Source: Blasia pusilla
Taxonomy: Eukaryota; Marchantiophyta; Marchantiopsida; Blasiales
Assembly (NCBI GenBank): GCA_050084515.1
Contig: CM114273.1
Location: 4,402,001-4,466,000 of the forward strand
DNA length: 64,000 nucleotides
Reading direction: 5' to 3'
Every line of letters starts with the position of its first letter. Positions within the stretch are counted from its first letter, which is position 1. The position numbers and the translations under genes are program-made. This document shows positions 12,450 to 26,000 of the stretch, piece after piece. The notes below the pieces were generated by a model. That model was not told the origin of the DNA and did no database searches. It worked only from the letters and a program-made list of their open reading frames with translations.

Positions 12450-15400
12450 GTAGACTCGGGCCGTTCAATTTGGTGATCTAGAAGCGGAGTTTCCGCTTCT
12501 GCGATATGAAGCAAATGAAGCGAGCGAAGAATAGTTCAGTCGCCGTGTCTACACCTTAGCACTCTTTCCGGGACTCGTATGGTATCATGTTCAGGCAAAC
12601 TGAATGCAGTCTACTCACATTTCCCTCAACTGTCGTTGAATGTTGGGAATGTCCCACCCCATAAATGTACCGTCTGCGTGACCCTCTATGTTTTGAACTT
12701 CACGTGGAGGCTTCTGAGTGGTATCTGGGCTGACGCATATGGCGCTCCAATAATCACAATGGAACTTTAGGGCTTTCAATTGTTCATTAGATTTTCATGT
12801 AGGGTCACGATCCATTTCGAGAAGAAAAAGTCAAGATTCTATCTGGACCCGCCTGTAGTCTACGCAGAGGAAAAATAGGATGAAAATACTCACTAAGCTC
12901 ACAAATTGCATTGACAGCTTCCGATCGGAGACAGCTATGGCCAGACTCTTCCCCACATATCATCAACTCCACTGCCATAGACCCAAAACCCTTTCGAATC
13001 CTGTTCTATTACCACCAAACGCTTCCAGTCGAATCCTCAAGTCGCTTATTGTCAAAACTGCTTCGCAGTTGGTGTAATAACGAGTAGGAAGATGAAGACA
13101 GATATGTTTTCTTTTCATCTCTTAAAATTGATTGGAAAATCGAAAACCTCCAGTGTAGCACCTAGCACGCTTCGGTCTCTGTTTCATCGATAATCCCCAA
13201 GGTGCAGAGGGCCTGGATAAAGATTAAGGGCTGCTGGCAAAATGAAAACCTCGACAAAAGGGGGTTCTCAGAATCCATGAATCTCTTAATGAATATGCCG
13301 CACGATTCGATGGTCGGGTACCTCAAACTTTCAAACGAAGCAGCATTCCTACAAAACGAATCAAAATACAGAGGCCTGTACTCAGATGTCATGGGCACGG
13401 CACAACTGCAAGTGGTCTTAATTCAGAAAATGCACTGTAGTACTTTAAACCCAGTCCTCGCCTATCTAAATTCAATGCTGCCTATGAATCTACAGTACGA
13501 CTTCTTATGGGCGGCCACTATATGCATAACCACATTCTGTAATTCCCTGTAAGCGTCTTGCAAACATTTGAGCAAATTTGTAACTTCTACTACCGTTTTG
13601 GCAGAAGTGAAACTGTAACAAGGAAGTTAGAAGATATACCTCTAGTTTTAAACCCATGCCTTGCATCCCCACATTCAAAGCTGTTTATGAATCTTATGTA
13701 AGACGTTCTACGGCCTGCCAGTATGCGCAAAGCAAAATTCTGTACCTCCCCTACCCAGACATTAGCGAAGTTGTAACTTGCAGTCCGATTGTGGTAAAAG
13801 TGTACCGAAAAGGTCAGAAGTTCATCCTGAATTTTGAAAATTCCGCTTGGACTATTCTAAGGACTGTCAAATCCTCCGAGGGAACTTCGTATTCACAGTT
13901 AATCTCCTGAAATTTGTTTCCATCCATTCCGCCGTGTAGGACCGCAATTCGGTGCACTTCTCATGATCAGTAGCTATCCTACTACTTACTCCTGCGAACA
14001 GAGAACTTGTCATGCTCTTGTTTGTATCGAATAAGAATACGCCAAGTTCTCATTTTCTTTTTCTTCATTCATCACATGGCGAGAGTACGTTATGAGATTG
14101 ATGCGGAAATTAATCACACAGGCCTGAAATCCGTTTTTGAAGTGATATAATTTTCATGTTATTACGTAAATTCCACTGCAGCCGGACACTCCTGTACTCG
14201 CGCGGGCAGGCATTAAAAGTTTGAGGTTCTCAGTATATACCTCTCAGCTATTCAACAATGAAATCATCACATGGCGAACTCATAGCTTATAACTACGAAC
14301 AGTACAAACGGACATCGACCTACCCAGACCCCAAACGCTCAGCTCCAACTGCTCATGTAGAGAAGAACTTGAGAATACAAAGCAGCGCCCGAACTGTCAC
14401 AAGGATCCGCGACAATAAGATCTACACAACTTTTCCGTCCCCTGCCACGGGATTCAGGCGCGTGCCCTAATCCGTATACCAAAATGCGTCTGACGCGCTT
14501 TTCTAATCCACGCATTTGCGATTAAACACATTTGATCTTGTCATCGTTGAGAATTCAATGGCGTTTTGTGGTGCGGGTTTCACGAATTAATTGTTAACTC
14601 TTTCAGTATTGCTCGCGATAAATGGCTTTGAAATCCAGATATTGCGCGACTACTGCGATAGGAAAACGCAGTCACCGGCGTGGTAAAGCATCTCGCCATG
14701 GCGAGATGCTTGTATTCCCTTTCTACGGGATTTACGGATTCCCTGCGCTCCGTAGTTGCGTTGCATACAGCCGTTGATTGTGGTGGATCTGAAGGGTGGT
14801 GGAGCTGCATCTCGAGGTCATCACCGGCAGGGAACAGCTCTCTAGAGAAGGACTACGGTATCCAAGAGGAGCAGAGTCACTAAAGACGCGTCTAATTGCG
14901 CCCACTCTTCCGAAAGTTGAAAATTTTAATTTGATATCACCGTTTCTCTTTGTTCACAGTGTGGAGTGGATGGTCGGTTCTTCCAATTATCCGTTTGATC
15001 CGCCCAATGCTAATAAGCTGATTTCCAAAACGAGATTGCCTGCTTTATTTGATGGAACCATTTTTCTTTTTCAGAGATCGAAGGAGAGGGAAAGAGACGA
15101 TATTGACTGCTCGATATGCTACAGCTTCTCCTCGAGCTCCTCTCAACTCCGCAAGGCACTTTCAGAAGAGGCAGATCTGGAAACGAAGACGGGGTTGGCG
15201 GTGCCTGCTTTCTCCGGTGATTGACCAAGACTTGTGGCCATGGCGTAGATGGTCAATTTTTTATCTTTACCCGACAGACCTCGACGTTCATGCGCTGAGA
15301 CAGTCAGTTCCAAAGGTATTCTAATGTAGCTCCAGTGTTGTTTCTGGCTCGGGAACTTTTCTGTTAGTTACGATCAAAGTGTTGTACGAATCCCAGCCTA

Positions 15401-16430
15401 CCGCATCTACCCCTGATTTGTTCTTTCTGACCTTTGCTCGCACTCCGCATGGCATCATACTGTGCTCAACTTTGAGGCCGGGACTCATCTCTAAGAATTA
15501 GAACAGTCAGCCGTACAACAACGGAAGCACAGCACTCAACGCATCACAACGTAAAACCTATTGCGGAAGATCGAAAAAAATCGATACAATGGTAGGGAGC
15601 TAGACATCAACCTTTCTCGATCTGTTTGAGTCCAGATCGAAAGAAGTGCGTAGATTATATGAAAGCGCCATTGTGTTATCGTCGATGGGAATAAAACATT
15701 TCCACTTTTCGAATAACGAGCGGCCTGATATTGCACAACTCTTACGATCTTACTTTTAGCAGGATTATGTAATCAAACCGAGCTAAGAAGTACCAACTGC
15801 AAATCTCAAGCTTGTCTCGATCCCAAACAGAGGGATGCTTTAGGGAGAGTGGACCCGCATACTGCTGGAGCCCGCTTGAGATCGAGGAGAAGTGGGCTAC
15901 TCTACAAATGCGAACGCAAACACTGTTATCGATTGGTTTTCTGCACCAGCATGTGCACACTTTCGGAAGCAGCCTTTCTAGAGAAACTTACTTCAATCGT
16001 GACACCTTCGGGCTGTTTTTCCTCGCTTCCGCTACTCGGTGTCCGCATTAGGCTAGGAAACACAGGTAAGCCTCTGCAGTAGTGTCAATTTCTCTTCCTG
16101 TGCACAAAGTCATACAGTGAGTTGAAATTTACAGCGGAAAGATATTTCTTCAATCCTCCAAAAGCCACTCGAAGTCAGAGACGACAACAAATCCATACCT
16201 ACACATCATCATTACTCTTCCAACTGAACTTCGAAACTAGAAGGAAGCCGGACCTAGTGACCTTGGTGCGGTTAATGAATTTACTATCTAGATATGGTCC
16301 AGGGTTCCTCAATATAGCAACTGAATGCGATTGATTTTGGTTCTGAAAAGAAGCTTTAACTATCACCATAACTGTCTATTCCCTTGCCCAATTTTTCAAA
16401 GAAATATTGTGGCCAAACTTATTGCTCCCC
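12450..16430. other. Anonymous intergenic sequence
   Basis: Only short, overlapping open frames with no recognisable domains (for example plus 13202-13552 and plus 14796-15224). The one structural feature noted is the perfect palindrome at 14686-14711. No repeats shared with the rest of the window were noticed. Confidence 0.4.
14686..14711. repeat. Perfect 26-bp palindrome
   Basis: AAGCATCTCGCC is followed directly by its complement across a central ATGGCG junction, with no loop. It contains an NcoI-like CCATGG core. Function unknown. Confidence 0.85.
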
Positions 16431-16439
16431 AAGGTACAT

Positions 16440-19400
16440 ACATCTCCAACCCAAGTATGAGTGCACATACCTAAGATCTTATTTTCATTAATTCTACAGG
16501 TAATTTTCCAACTCTACTAGAACTCTTTGCATTTGCGACATGATCAAAATTATCCCAATAGTATTTTCGAGGCTTCAAGAAGTTTCTTCCCAAACTTCTT
16601 TGTAGACATAGATATAATAAAGTGCTTATATGTTTAACTACATGGATGGATGCATGCTTCCGTACTCCTTTATGTTTCACTTAAAAGTTAAATGTTTCAC
16701 TTAGAAATTAATGTTGAAGAGAATCAAACCTCTAATAGATTTCTTTTTATTCACATAAAATAACAAGTCACATTTCCCAATTTAGCTAAATATTTTTACT
16801 CATCCCAAGTAAAAAGCCATGTCAATGTCACATGTCCTTTTGTGTCACACCAAACTACCAAACCAATAAGATTGAAAGTATTTATGGCAAGAAGCTCTCA
16901 GATCCCCTTCCCGCAGATTCCATGAAGCCCCTCCATGCTTGGGTGATTTCACTTCACCCAAGCATTGTTCGAGGATTTCACCCACCCAATCATTCTTGTA
17001 GTGAGGTTTAGAGCGCATCCTTATTCTCTCTATCCATTTCCGCGCACCTAGATCCTTTTCTTTTCTCTTCCACCATGGATTTTCTGAGGCAAAACATGTA
17101 ACCTTCCTAACAATAAGGAGTAGACACTGCCCCAAGGTGGATCCCTCCCGACCTATTCGTGTAGTAGATAGCACTTTCTCAATGATGGTGGGGAAAACTT
17201 CCTAGAAAGCAAGAATGAAAGCACCATTGATGCCCCAGGAGTGAAAGCTGGCAGACGCTGTCGAGGCGCTTATCCAAAGGACCGAGATTATCTACCTAAG
17301 GATGAAAATCGCATTAAAGGAGGAAGAGGCACCTATTGCGCTTCAAAGCGTTACCTTCCTCCATAGGAAATAGATAAGGCATATGCGGGAAGAGTTACTC
17401 ATTACCAAACATAATATAAGGGTAGGCTCTTCTAGGAAGGAGGGTAAAGAGGAAGTAATTATAATCATTATTTGAAGTGTAAAGAAATAATTACACTAAA
17501 TTTAGTTTACCTTTGGCAAAACTATTAATATATGAGCCTCATTTTGCTAGCTTTATGAGTAATAGATATGGGGGCTAATTCCTCTTATCTTTTACTCTAC
17601 TAAGGTGTATGAAAGTTAGGAAGATTGTAAAAAGAGAAGGGTGGATGGTATTGAAAGTACACCACTATTCACATGCGGTCTATGGCTCGAACATTAGTTT
17701 GATCTCATATATGCCTTGAATACAAATGAGGAAAAGCTTAAATTTTCAAAGTTTGAAAGAAAATATTTTGCTTTAAGCTTAATGCACAAAATACTTCCAA
17801 TCAAAGATATTATAGCTAAGAGAGCAATTATACAAACTTTGTGGGATTTGAGATTCCATGAAGCCTCTATAAAACTAGGGGATTTCACTTCACCCAAGCA
17901 TTCTTGTAGTGAGGTTTAGAGAGCATCCTCTCCTCTCTATCTATGCTCAACTAGATCTTTCTCCTTTTCTCTTCCGCCATTGATTCTATTGGGATTCTCA
18001 AAGTCTCGAGTTGGGAATGGTAGTAGCGAGCCGTTTCCCATGGAGAAACTCCCTTGAACTTCCTTGCCCTCAAGTGAATGAAAACACGATTCTCATGGAG
18101 GATGCCCCAAGGAGTGAAAGTTTGCATAAGGAAATCATCATGGCTATTGAGGCTTATCCAAACAGACTATCTACTTAAGGGCGACAATCCCCTTGGGAAG
18201 GAGGACATACACTCTTTGTTTCTCATATGAGGGAAGAGTTACCCATTACCAAACACAATATAAGAGTAGGCTTTCCCATAACTTTTTTTAAAGATTCCCT
18301 TAACATCTAGTAGGACGTATCTTCTCTATCTTAAGGAATGTCCCTCAAATATTTAAGTGGTCCACTTATTACTCGTTGTGCTCATCTAGCCACCTTGGTT
18401 TAGAAATATCACTTAACCATAATTCACTATCTTTTGGCTTCCGGTTTTGGACCCCCCAATTGGACCTCCAAAAATCCGCCTCTTCAAACTTCATAGGATA
18501 TTATCTGTATAAAGGACACCCGAGTACATATATTAGTGAAGTAGTATATTCGAGTCTTGTCAAACCATTCAAACCATAAGTATCATCACCCTACACTTGT
18601 GAGTCTAGAGGCATTGGTCCACGTGCCTCCATAGCAAAGGCTTTTGAAGTGAAGAACGGGGCTTAAGCTAAGAGTTATCGGGCTATTTCGAAAATTTGAG
18701 TCTCCTTCCATGACTTCTTTGTAAACTACTCTTTCATGGATATAATAGCAAAGTGCTTATATGTTTAACTATGTGGATGGATGCATGCTTCTCTCCTTTC
18801 TTCCATGACTTCTTTGTAAACTACTCTTCTCATGGATATAATAGCAAAGTGCTTATATGTTTAACTATGTGGATGGATGCATGCTTCCGTACTCCTTTAT
18901 GTTTCACATAAAAATTAAATGTTTCACTTAGAAATTAATCTTGAAGAGAATCAACCCTCTAATAGATATCTTTTTACTGACATAAATATAACAAGTCATA
19001 TTTCCGAACTTAGCTAAATCAATATTTACTCATCTCAAGTTATTAGTGATGTCAATGTCACATGTCCTTTTGTGTCTCACACACCTACCAACCAAGACAA
19101 CATTGAAAGTATTTATGGCAAGAAGCTCTTAGATCCCCTTCCAGCATATTCCATGAAGCCTCTACAAAACCAGGGGATTTCACTTCGCCCAAGCATTCTT
19201 GTAGTGAGGTTTAGAGCGCATTCGAATCCTATCCTCTTTATCTATTTCCTCGCACCTAGACCTTTTGTCTTCCGCCATGGATTTTCAGCTAAAACCTCTA
19301 ACCTTCCCAACATCAAGGAGTGGATCTCTCCGAGATTTTAATAGCATTCGTCGGATTCTCAACCTCTCTAGTCGGGAATAGGAGTAGTAGATGGCATCTC

Positions 19401-20810
19401 TCATGCATGTTGGGGAAAACTTCCCTTGAATATCCTTGCCCTAAAGTGCCCGGAGATCTAGAGGAGTGAAAGCTGGTAGAAGCGGATCATATGGCTGTGG
19501 AGGCTTATCCAAAGGACAGAAATTAACTACCAAAGGACATAGATTATCTAGCTAAGGGTTACAATGGCATTCGGAAGGAGGAAGAGCATTACCTTCCTCC
19601 ATAGGAAGGTAAGGCTATTTATTGTACCTTTGGGCAAAACTATTAATGTATGAGCCTCATTTTGTCAGCTATATGAGTAGTACATATGGGGGCTGATTCC
19701 CCATATCTATTACTCTGCCAAGGTTTATGAAAGTGAAAGTGAGGAGGATTCTAAAAAAGAGAAGGGTGGATGGTATTGAAAGTAAACCACTCTTGGCGCA
19801 TGCGGTCCATGGTTCGAATATTAGTTTCATCTCATATATATGCCTTCAATACAAATGAGGAAAGGCTTAAATTTTCAAAGTTTGAAACAGCTTGAAGTTT
19901 AATGCATAAAAAACTCCCAATCAAAGATCTGATAGCTAAGAGAGCAATTATACAACCTATTTGGGATTTGAGATTCCATGAAGCCTCTATTAAACTAGGA
20001 GATTTCTTGTAGTGAAATTTAGAGCGCATCCGAATACTCTCCTCTCTATCTATTTTCACGCAACTAGATCCTTTCTCCTTTTCTCTTCCACCATGGATTC
20101 TCCTGCAAAACCAGGAGTAGACCATTTTGACTGCCCCAAGGTGGAGGATCACTCCAGGGCTCTTCGTGTAACCCATCGAGAATCTGAGAATTCTCAGAGT
20201 CTCCAGTTGGGAATGGTAGTAGGAGCGGGCACTTCTCATGGATGGTGGGGAAAAAGTTTTAGGTATATCAATGAAGTATGTATATTCCATTCTTGTGAAA
20301 CTATTCAAGCCATAAGTATCGTCACCATTGACTTGTGAGTCTAGAGGCATTGGTGCACTTGTTTTACTTTGGAAGTCTTCCCAGCAAAAGATTTTGAAGT
20401 GATGTGATGGCAAGGACTTGATCTCCTCTATCTCCTTAGAATGTCCGGGGGAGAAGGGGGTTAGTGTATTGAGCTAGCCGGGAAATTCCGGATTCAGATT
20501 CCTACCGGATATTTCTAAAATTTACGGTTCTCACTAAAAAAATTCCCTTCCATGAGTTGAGTGGTGACTTTTCCCTGTGATTTGCTTTGCAAACACTAAT
20601 TTCGTTGACACACATGGAAGTATTTAATTATGCGGGAAGAGGACTTGGAGTGGTTGGCAATACCGTTTTGGCTTTCTGGCTGAATGTCATCATCCAAGTG
20701 CATTTCTTCCAAGGCGGACTGGCTGATTTTCATCATCCATGGCAAGTGCATTTCTTCCAAGGCAAATACACAGCGATGAAAGGGTGGTAGGAAACTAGTC
20801 TTCAACTACG
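16440..20810. repeat. Cluster of truncated direct copies of the arm repeat family
   Basis: At least four partial copies of the 2960-5490 arm family lie head to tail: about 16440-17850, 17850-18700, 18700-19960 and 19970-20810. Diagnostic blocks are the ATTCTTGTAGTGAGGTTTAGAG block (near 17000, 17905, 19195 and, degenerate, 20010), the CTCTTCCACCATGGATT block, and the AAGCTTAAATTTTCAAAGTTTGAA block (17740 and 19860). The last copy ends with the segment also found at 7820-8150. Junctions such as the one at 17850 jump from one part of the repeat back to another, which suggests nested or recombined insertions. Confidence 0.7.
18706..18896. repeat. 95-bp tandem duplication
   Basis: Two consecutive units begin TTCCATGACTTCTTTG at 18706 and 18801 and run through GGATATAATAGCAAAGTGC to GGATGGATGCATGC. 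The close match suggests a recent duplication inside the older repeat copy. Confidence 0.85.
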
Positions 20811-23800
20811 GATTCCGCTAGATGCATATATCTACTTATATGACATCGGGGATGAAACCTCTTGTTCCTGCTTATGCTTATCCCCCGCGGAGAACTCAAA
20901 ACACAGAGAGCAAATGCATATGCTGACATTGTTATGTTGGTAACACATATTACTCAAACTCTTTCACACACTCTTTCTCTTCTCTCTATCTGCACAAAAA
21001 TTACAACACACAGAGCAAGAGCATATGCCAATATTACTAAGCTGATAACACCATAGTTGTTCAAAACATTCAGTAGCCTAGATTCATTGGTGATATGAGT
21101 CACGAAGTAAAATTAAAAACTAAAACAAAATGACTGCAGAGCTCTCCTAACGTCACCTTATGTCTGGAAAAATTGTCAAATGTGGTAGAAATCCATTCAA
21201 GATAGGAGCATAGAGTTGGATGATGACCCAACAATTTTATGAGCAGTTATATAATTGGGATACTACAACTAGTATCAATTTTGATGAATCAATACTCAAC
21301 AAAGGTATCCACAAGAATTCTGTCAAAGAATGACATTCAAAACACGACCACATGTTGTCAGGCCCACAACCTCAAATAAGATATTTTGGCCACTGAAAAA
21401 CTCCAATTTTGTGCAGTCAAATGGAAATACTGCATTCTTTCATCTTCAATATTTATGACATTCTAGAAAGATGGGACCAAACGTATGTTCTCAAACCTTT
21501 CTCAAACCTTAATAGTTAGGAATTCCCTTACAAGGCTATAACCTAGTTCAGTCTAGCTAATGTAATTCACTAGACTGGTCACGTTCTTTTCTGCTAAATT
21601 ACTCTGAAACAAATTGTGTCCCACATGTCTACCATACATGCTTCTTTTCCTCTCTGCAACAGTACCTGTCTGGGCTTCTTTATCGTGCTCAAAACTTATC
21701 CCCGTGTACCTACCCCGTGCATCCGCGAAGAAGCCCATACATGCTTTTTTTCCTTTCTTCCTGCTTTCAATCAGGCCGTGCTCCCGTCTTGGGATCTGCT
21801 TCCGCAACGGACCTTAAACTTCCAAGTCTTCAACATTGGGCAGGCGGGATGGACGAGCCAGCCCCCAGCTAGCTAGGTAGCGAGTCAACGAGCCAGACAG
21901 CCAGCCAGAAAGATCAGTCTGCTCCGGTGTGGCGGGGCCTTCCTTCTATCAACGCAAATCAGCTTTGACACTCGTTGATTGCTAGGATCAAAGAGTGGCA
22001 ACGAATTGGCCGTGACTGGGTCCTGATGGGGCTCGCAGGTGCCAATTTTCCTGTGCGCAGATTTCTACGGTCGTTATTCCTTCGATGTCGAGGCCGACGG
22101 ACGATCGATCGATAGAGCCTAAAAAGAGAATAAATTTGCATCTGAAAAAGTGGGAAATTGCGGGGAAAATAGTTGCATATATACCACTCCTAGATTGCAA
22201 ACTGTCCCTCACATGTCACATGTCATCCCGACTTTCTCTAACATATTACAGGCTCGGAATATTCAAAGCCTACAATCGAAATAAGATTATATGCTTTGCC
22301 TTTGACAACATCTCCAAGTCCCCTCTTCCTAGATCCCTCTTTGTAAGACATCTGTCCGTGGCTTCAGGAATAGAAGTCTACTTCTGAAGTAAAGTTGACT
22401 AGCCAGTAAGAGTAGACGATTGTTTACATGGCAAGGATGATGACAACAAAGGGGAATCTTTCCTCTATATAAACTCAAGTGGAAGTTCTTCAAGTGGTCT
22501 AATATACGTATTCTCAGATAAGTTGCAATAAGAAGTAATCAGAACTTTTTCCATGATACATTAAGAAGGCCCCAAATAATGGCTTCTTACTGTATCGGGT
22601 ATCAGTTTCCACCAGTGGCTTCTTACCGGCAGTTTGGGGCCTATACCTGTTTCCCAAACAGGTATCAGGACCTATACCTTGAACGCCCCAAACAGCTGCC
22701 TTACACTCCAAAGTGGCATTCATATACACGACAGTTCCTTTGCCATTCTCTGCTCTCTCTCATTTCGGGAATACCTCTAGAAGCGTCCTGAATAACTCCT
22801 GCATCACAGTCGGCTGTCCCAAAAATGCCCTCCTCCTCACTGCGATCTTTAGAAACGGACGCATTTCATCCCTGTTACTACATATCGCGTTAGAGTCGGG
22901 ACAACCAGTTGTATTTCAATGCAACTCCGACTAGGAAATCGATCACACTGCAAAGATGGAAGGAGTTTCAAACTGAACTCTTCGTATTTTGGAAGTGTTG
23001 GTTTTGCGAGAACTTCCCTACTAAAGCCCCCGCACTGAAACAAATCACTCGGCGCAGAACTACAATTGAAGTGAGTAAATCGATCTCTACAGAAATCTGG
23101 AATCTAGGAGTTGCGATTTGAGATTCGTAATATAGTTTTGGAAGATGTAGTCTATCCGAAGAAGGAGAAACTCCTTCCATCTTTGCACACCTCCAACAAC
23201 GGAGAATAGAGACTCAACAACAGAGAGACAAGATTTGATCAAAGTGGGGGACAAAAGGCATTGGAATAAATGCGCAGAGTTCTCTGCTTGTGACACTATG
23301 ATTTAGCTCGTTGTTGCAAATGCGGGAGCGTGAGAGAGTTAGACATGAAGAGACACACACAACGAGGAAGGATTCACTTTCCCTTACCACCAGTTGACGA
23401 TGTTGTTGCCACGCGAGCTATACCCAAAGCGGAGCGACTTAGTTAGCGTCAACAAAAAGTGACAATAGAAGCGCCAAGAGAGAGAGGCCAGAAATGCATT
23501 GAATTCATATTACCAGAGATGCCAAATCAGTGAAAATCTGATCAAAGAGGCTGGCCTGAGTGAGAGCAGAAATCGATCGGCCGATTGCCTCTCTAATCAG
23601 CGGCTGCTGTAGGAGATCGGAGGAGGGAAGGAGACTGATGATCGGCCAAGCTTAGAGCACAAAGGCCACAAGTGAAATCAATGAAGTGGAGTCCTCTGAT
23701 GTACCCCGCCAGCTCAATTGGAAGCCACTGGTGTTGGCAACGCAACACTCCACCGTGGCTAAAGCTCGTGCAAATCCTTCTAACTCCTCCGCAAATCCTA

Positions 23801-24560
23801 CTCCCACACAACGCAGAAAGTAAAGAAGAAAAATAAACCATTTGATGAACCTACCTCTCTTCTTACCACGCTGGCCTCCAATTGGACGCTGTCCAACGTT
23901 CCTAGAGATAGGCGAAAAGAAGAGCGAAGGGAAAGACAGCCAAAGGAAACTAAATCGTCATTCAGTAAACTATGAAACTTTGGCCGCGGAACGTACTCGT
24001 GAGCAAAAATGCAAACAGTTTATGTATATGAAAAGGAGCTATACATGTGCATATACTCGCACATGTATCCTTTTCAAACTTCACATCCTCCCTCCTTAAA
24101 CACGAGAGGGAAAGTATGTTTAGTAGGTAGGGTTTGTTCGGGTGGTCAGGATAATATTTTTCACATATTTGATGCTTCTAGTTTCATATGGCTTTTTATT
24201 TTCCACCTAATTTACGTATTTATTAATTAAATATTAATCAATTTATCTTTATTTTTAGTTCTAACACTCATGTACTTAGTTAGTCTAGTAGTCATTACAA
24301 ATTAACTATGTTTGGTTAAGAAGATTAGATCTAGTTAACTTCATTTCCATGTCTTAAAATAGAATGTAAAATCATTTACTTTTTAATATTTCTATTCCTA
24401 ACTAAAAATTTTAATTACATGTCATACTTAATGACTACTTTCACTAGATAATTATAGATAAATACAAGACAATAATCCTATGATTTCTAGTTGTAAAACT
24501 AGTGCCATAGGACTAAAATATTATAGTTCTAAAATCACGAACGTAGAATACTCTCGTGTA
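20811..24560. other. Anonymous sequence with small hairpins
   Basis: No convincing coding frame; the longest are about 100 codons or less and have no motifs. The 22.5-22.7 kb part contains a nested hairpin, listed separately. The 24.1-24.56 kb part is strongly AT-rich. Confidence 0.4.
22629..22702. repeat. Nested hairpin
   Basis: The outer stem GGCAGTTTGGGGC pairs with GCCCCAAACAGCTGCC (one 2-3 nt bulge). The inner stem ATACCTGTTT pairs with AAACAGGTAT around CCC. It may be a small MITE remnant. Confidence 0.7.
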
Positions 24561-24567
24561 GATGTAA

Positions 24568-24686
24568 TGAAAGGAGGAGTGGATAGAGTGTTTGTCACTT
24601 TGGAGTGAAAGTGAAACTCTTCACTTTCATACCAAAGTGACAAACACTCCATCCAGTGACAAACACTCTATCCACTCCTCCTTTCA
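24568..24686. mobile_element. Short foldback (MITE-like) element
   Basis: The outer arms TGAAAGGAGGAGTGGATAGA and its complement bracket inner arms containing GTGTTTGTCACTTTGG and CCAAAGTGACAAACACT, with a few-base loop near CTCTTCAC. The right arm carries an extra duplicated segment (CATCCAGTGACAAACACT), so one arm is longer. No clear target-site duplication was found. It has no coding capacity. Confidence 0.6.
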
Positions 24687-24749
24687 CATGATCTGATGAC
24701 TATCATAGTAGAAGGTGTAATAAAATTGCGTTCTAGAATCAGAATCTTT

Positions 24750-26000
24750 TTGACAATGTACTCACATACAACATCATATTTCAGTTGTGCAGAAATAGGC
24801 ACCATATTTCTCCATCTAGCCTTAAGTGCATACTCACAGTCCTCGCACTATATAATCATAGTTGAAAAGCTTTGACCTTCAAGTATTCTTGCATACTCAA
24901 AGTCCATAGTCTAATTTTCATTAGTAACTTCAGTTATACATTTCGCTCAAAGCTCTAATTTCCAACTAACAGTCGAGGGAGTGTGAGTACTTAATCAGAG
25001 TACATTTTCACATTCTTTCTACATATACATAAATCAGAGTAAAGAAACTTTGAGTTTTAATTAATCTTCTTTTGAGTCAAATTTCCAACTTAGATTTGAA
25101 AGGCTAACACTTACTCAAAGTTGGCTAAGAGGTCTAGGTATTATGACTACATACTGAGAGTTGGGAATGTGTTAGTTTCTACTCAAGATTGGAACTCTTG
25201 AGTGCATACTACGAGTCCAGGGATTGTAAGTATGTAGTTTGAGTTGGAACCATGAGTGCATATTGTGAGTCATTGCATTGTGACTAAGTGTACCAATCAC
25301 TTAAACATAGCTTAGAGTATGTAAGTAGAATCTCAATACATACACAAGTAGATAATCTAAATTTCATCTCCAACTTGAGTTGCCAATCACCCGACCAATT
25401 GGAGTGGGTTTTGAGTGCCAACTAACCATCCAAGGAGTACGTCTTTAGAGTAAAGAAGGTTAGAGTTTCAAGTATTCTTCCAAAACTCATAATTTACTTT
25501 CCAACTTAGACTTGGAAGGTTGAATACTTATTCAAAGTTGGCTAAGAGTGCGCACTCAAGGCCTAGGTATTATGACTATCTATTGTAAGTACGTATGGAA
25601 CTATGCCTACTACTTCAAAGTTTGCTCTGAGTGTATACTATGAGTCCAAGGACTGAAAGAAAGTAAGTAAGTTTTTAGACAAAAGCATGTAGTATGAGTT
25701 TCATGCTGCCATGAGAGTGGGCCAAGGTTGCCCACTGACATCCGTCCATCCCTAAACGGACTTGTCGTGCAATCTTGGAGAGGGCATTGACTTCCAACTA
25801 AGAGTCTAAGGCTAGGAGTACATCATTAGACTTTTCAAATGCATAGTGCAAAGTGCAATCTCTAACTTAAACTTGGAAAGTTAAGTACTTACTCAGAGTT
25901 TAAAATTTTTTACTACTTCCTATGAGTTCATATTGAGAGCTTTATAATCTCTAAGTTTTATTAATAACTGAAAGTTCCAAACTCATAGTCTAAGTATTTA
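24750..26000. repeat. AT-rich field of degenerate short repeats
   Basis: Phrases such as ACTCAAAGTTGGCTAAGAG, GGTCTAGGTATTATGACTA and GAGTGCATACTA-GAGTCCA recur with variation (25100-25270, 25530-25650, 25860-25990). No fixed period was established. It looks like an old array or overlapping MITEs. No genes. Confidence 0.5.
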
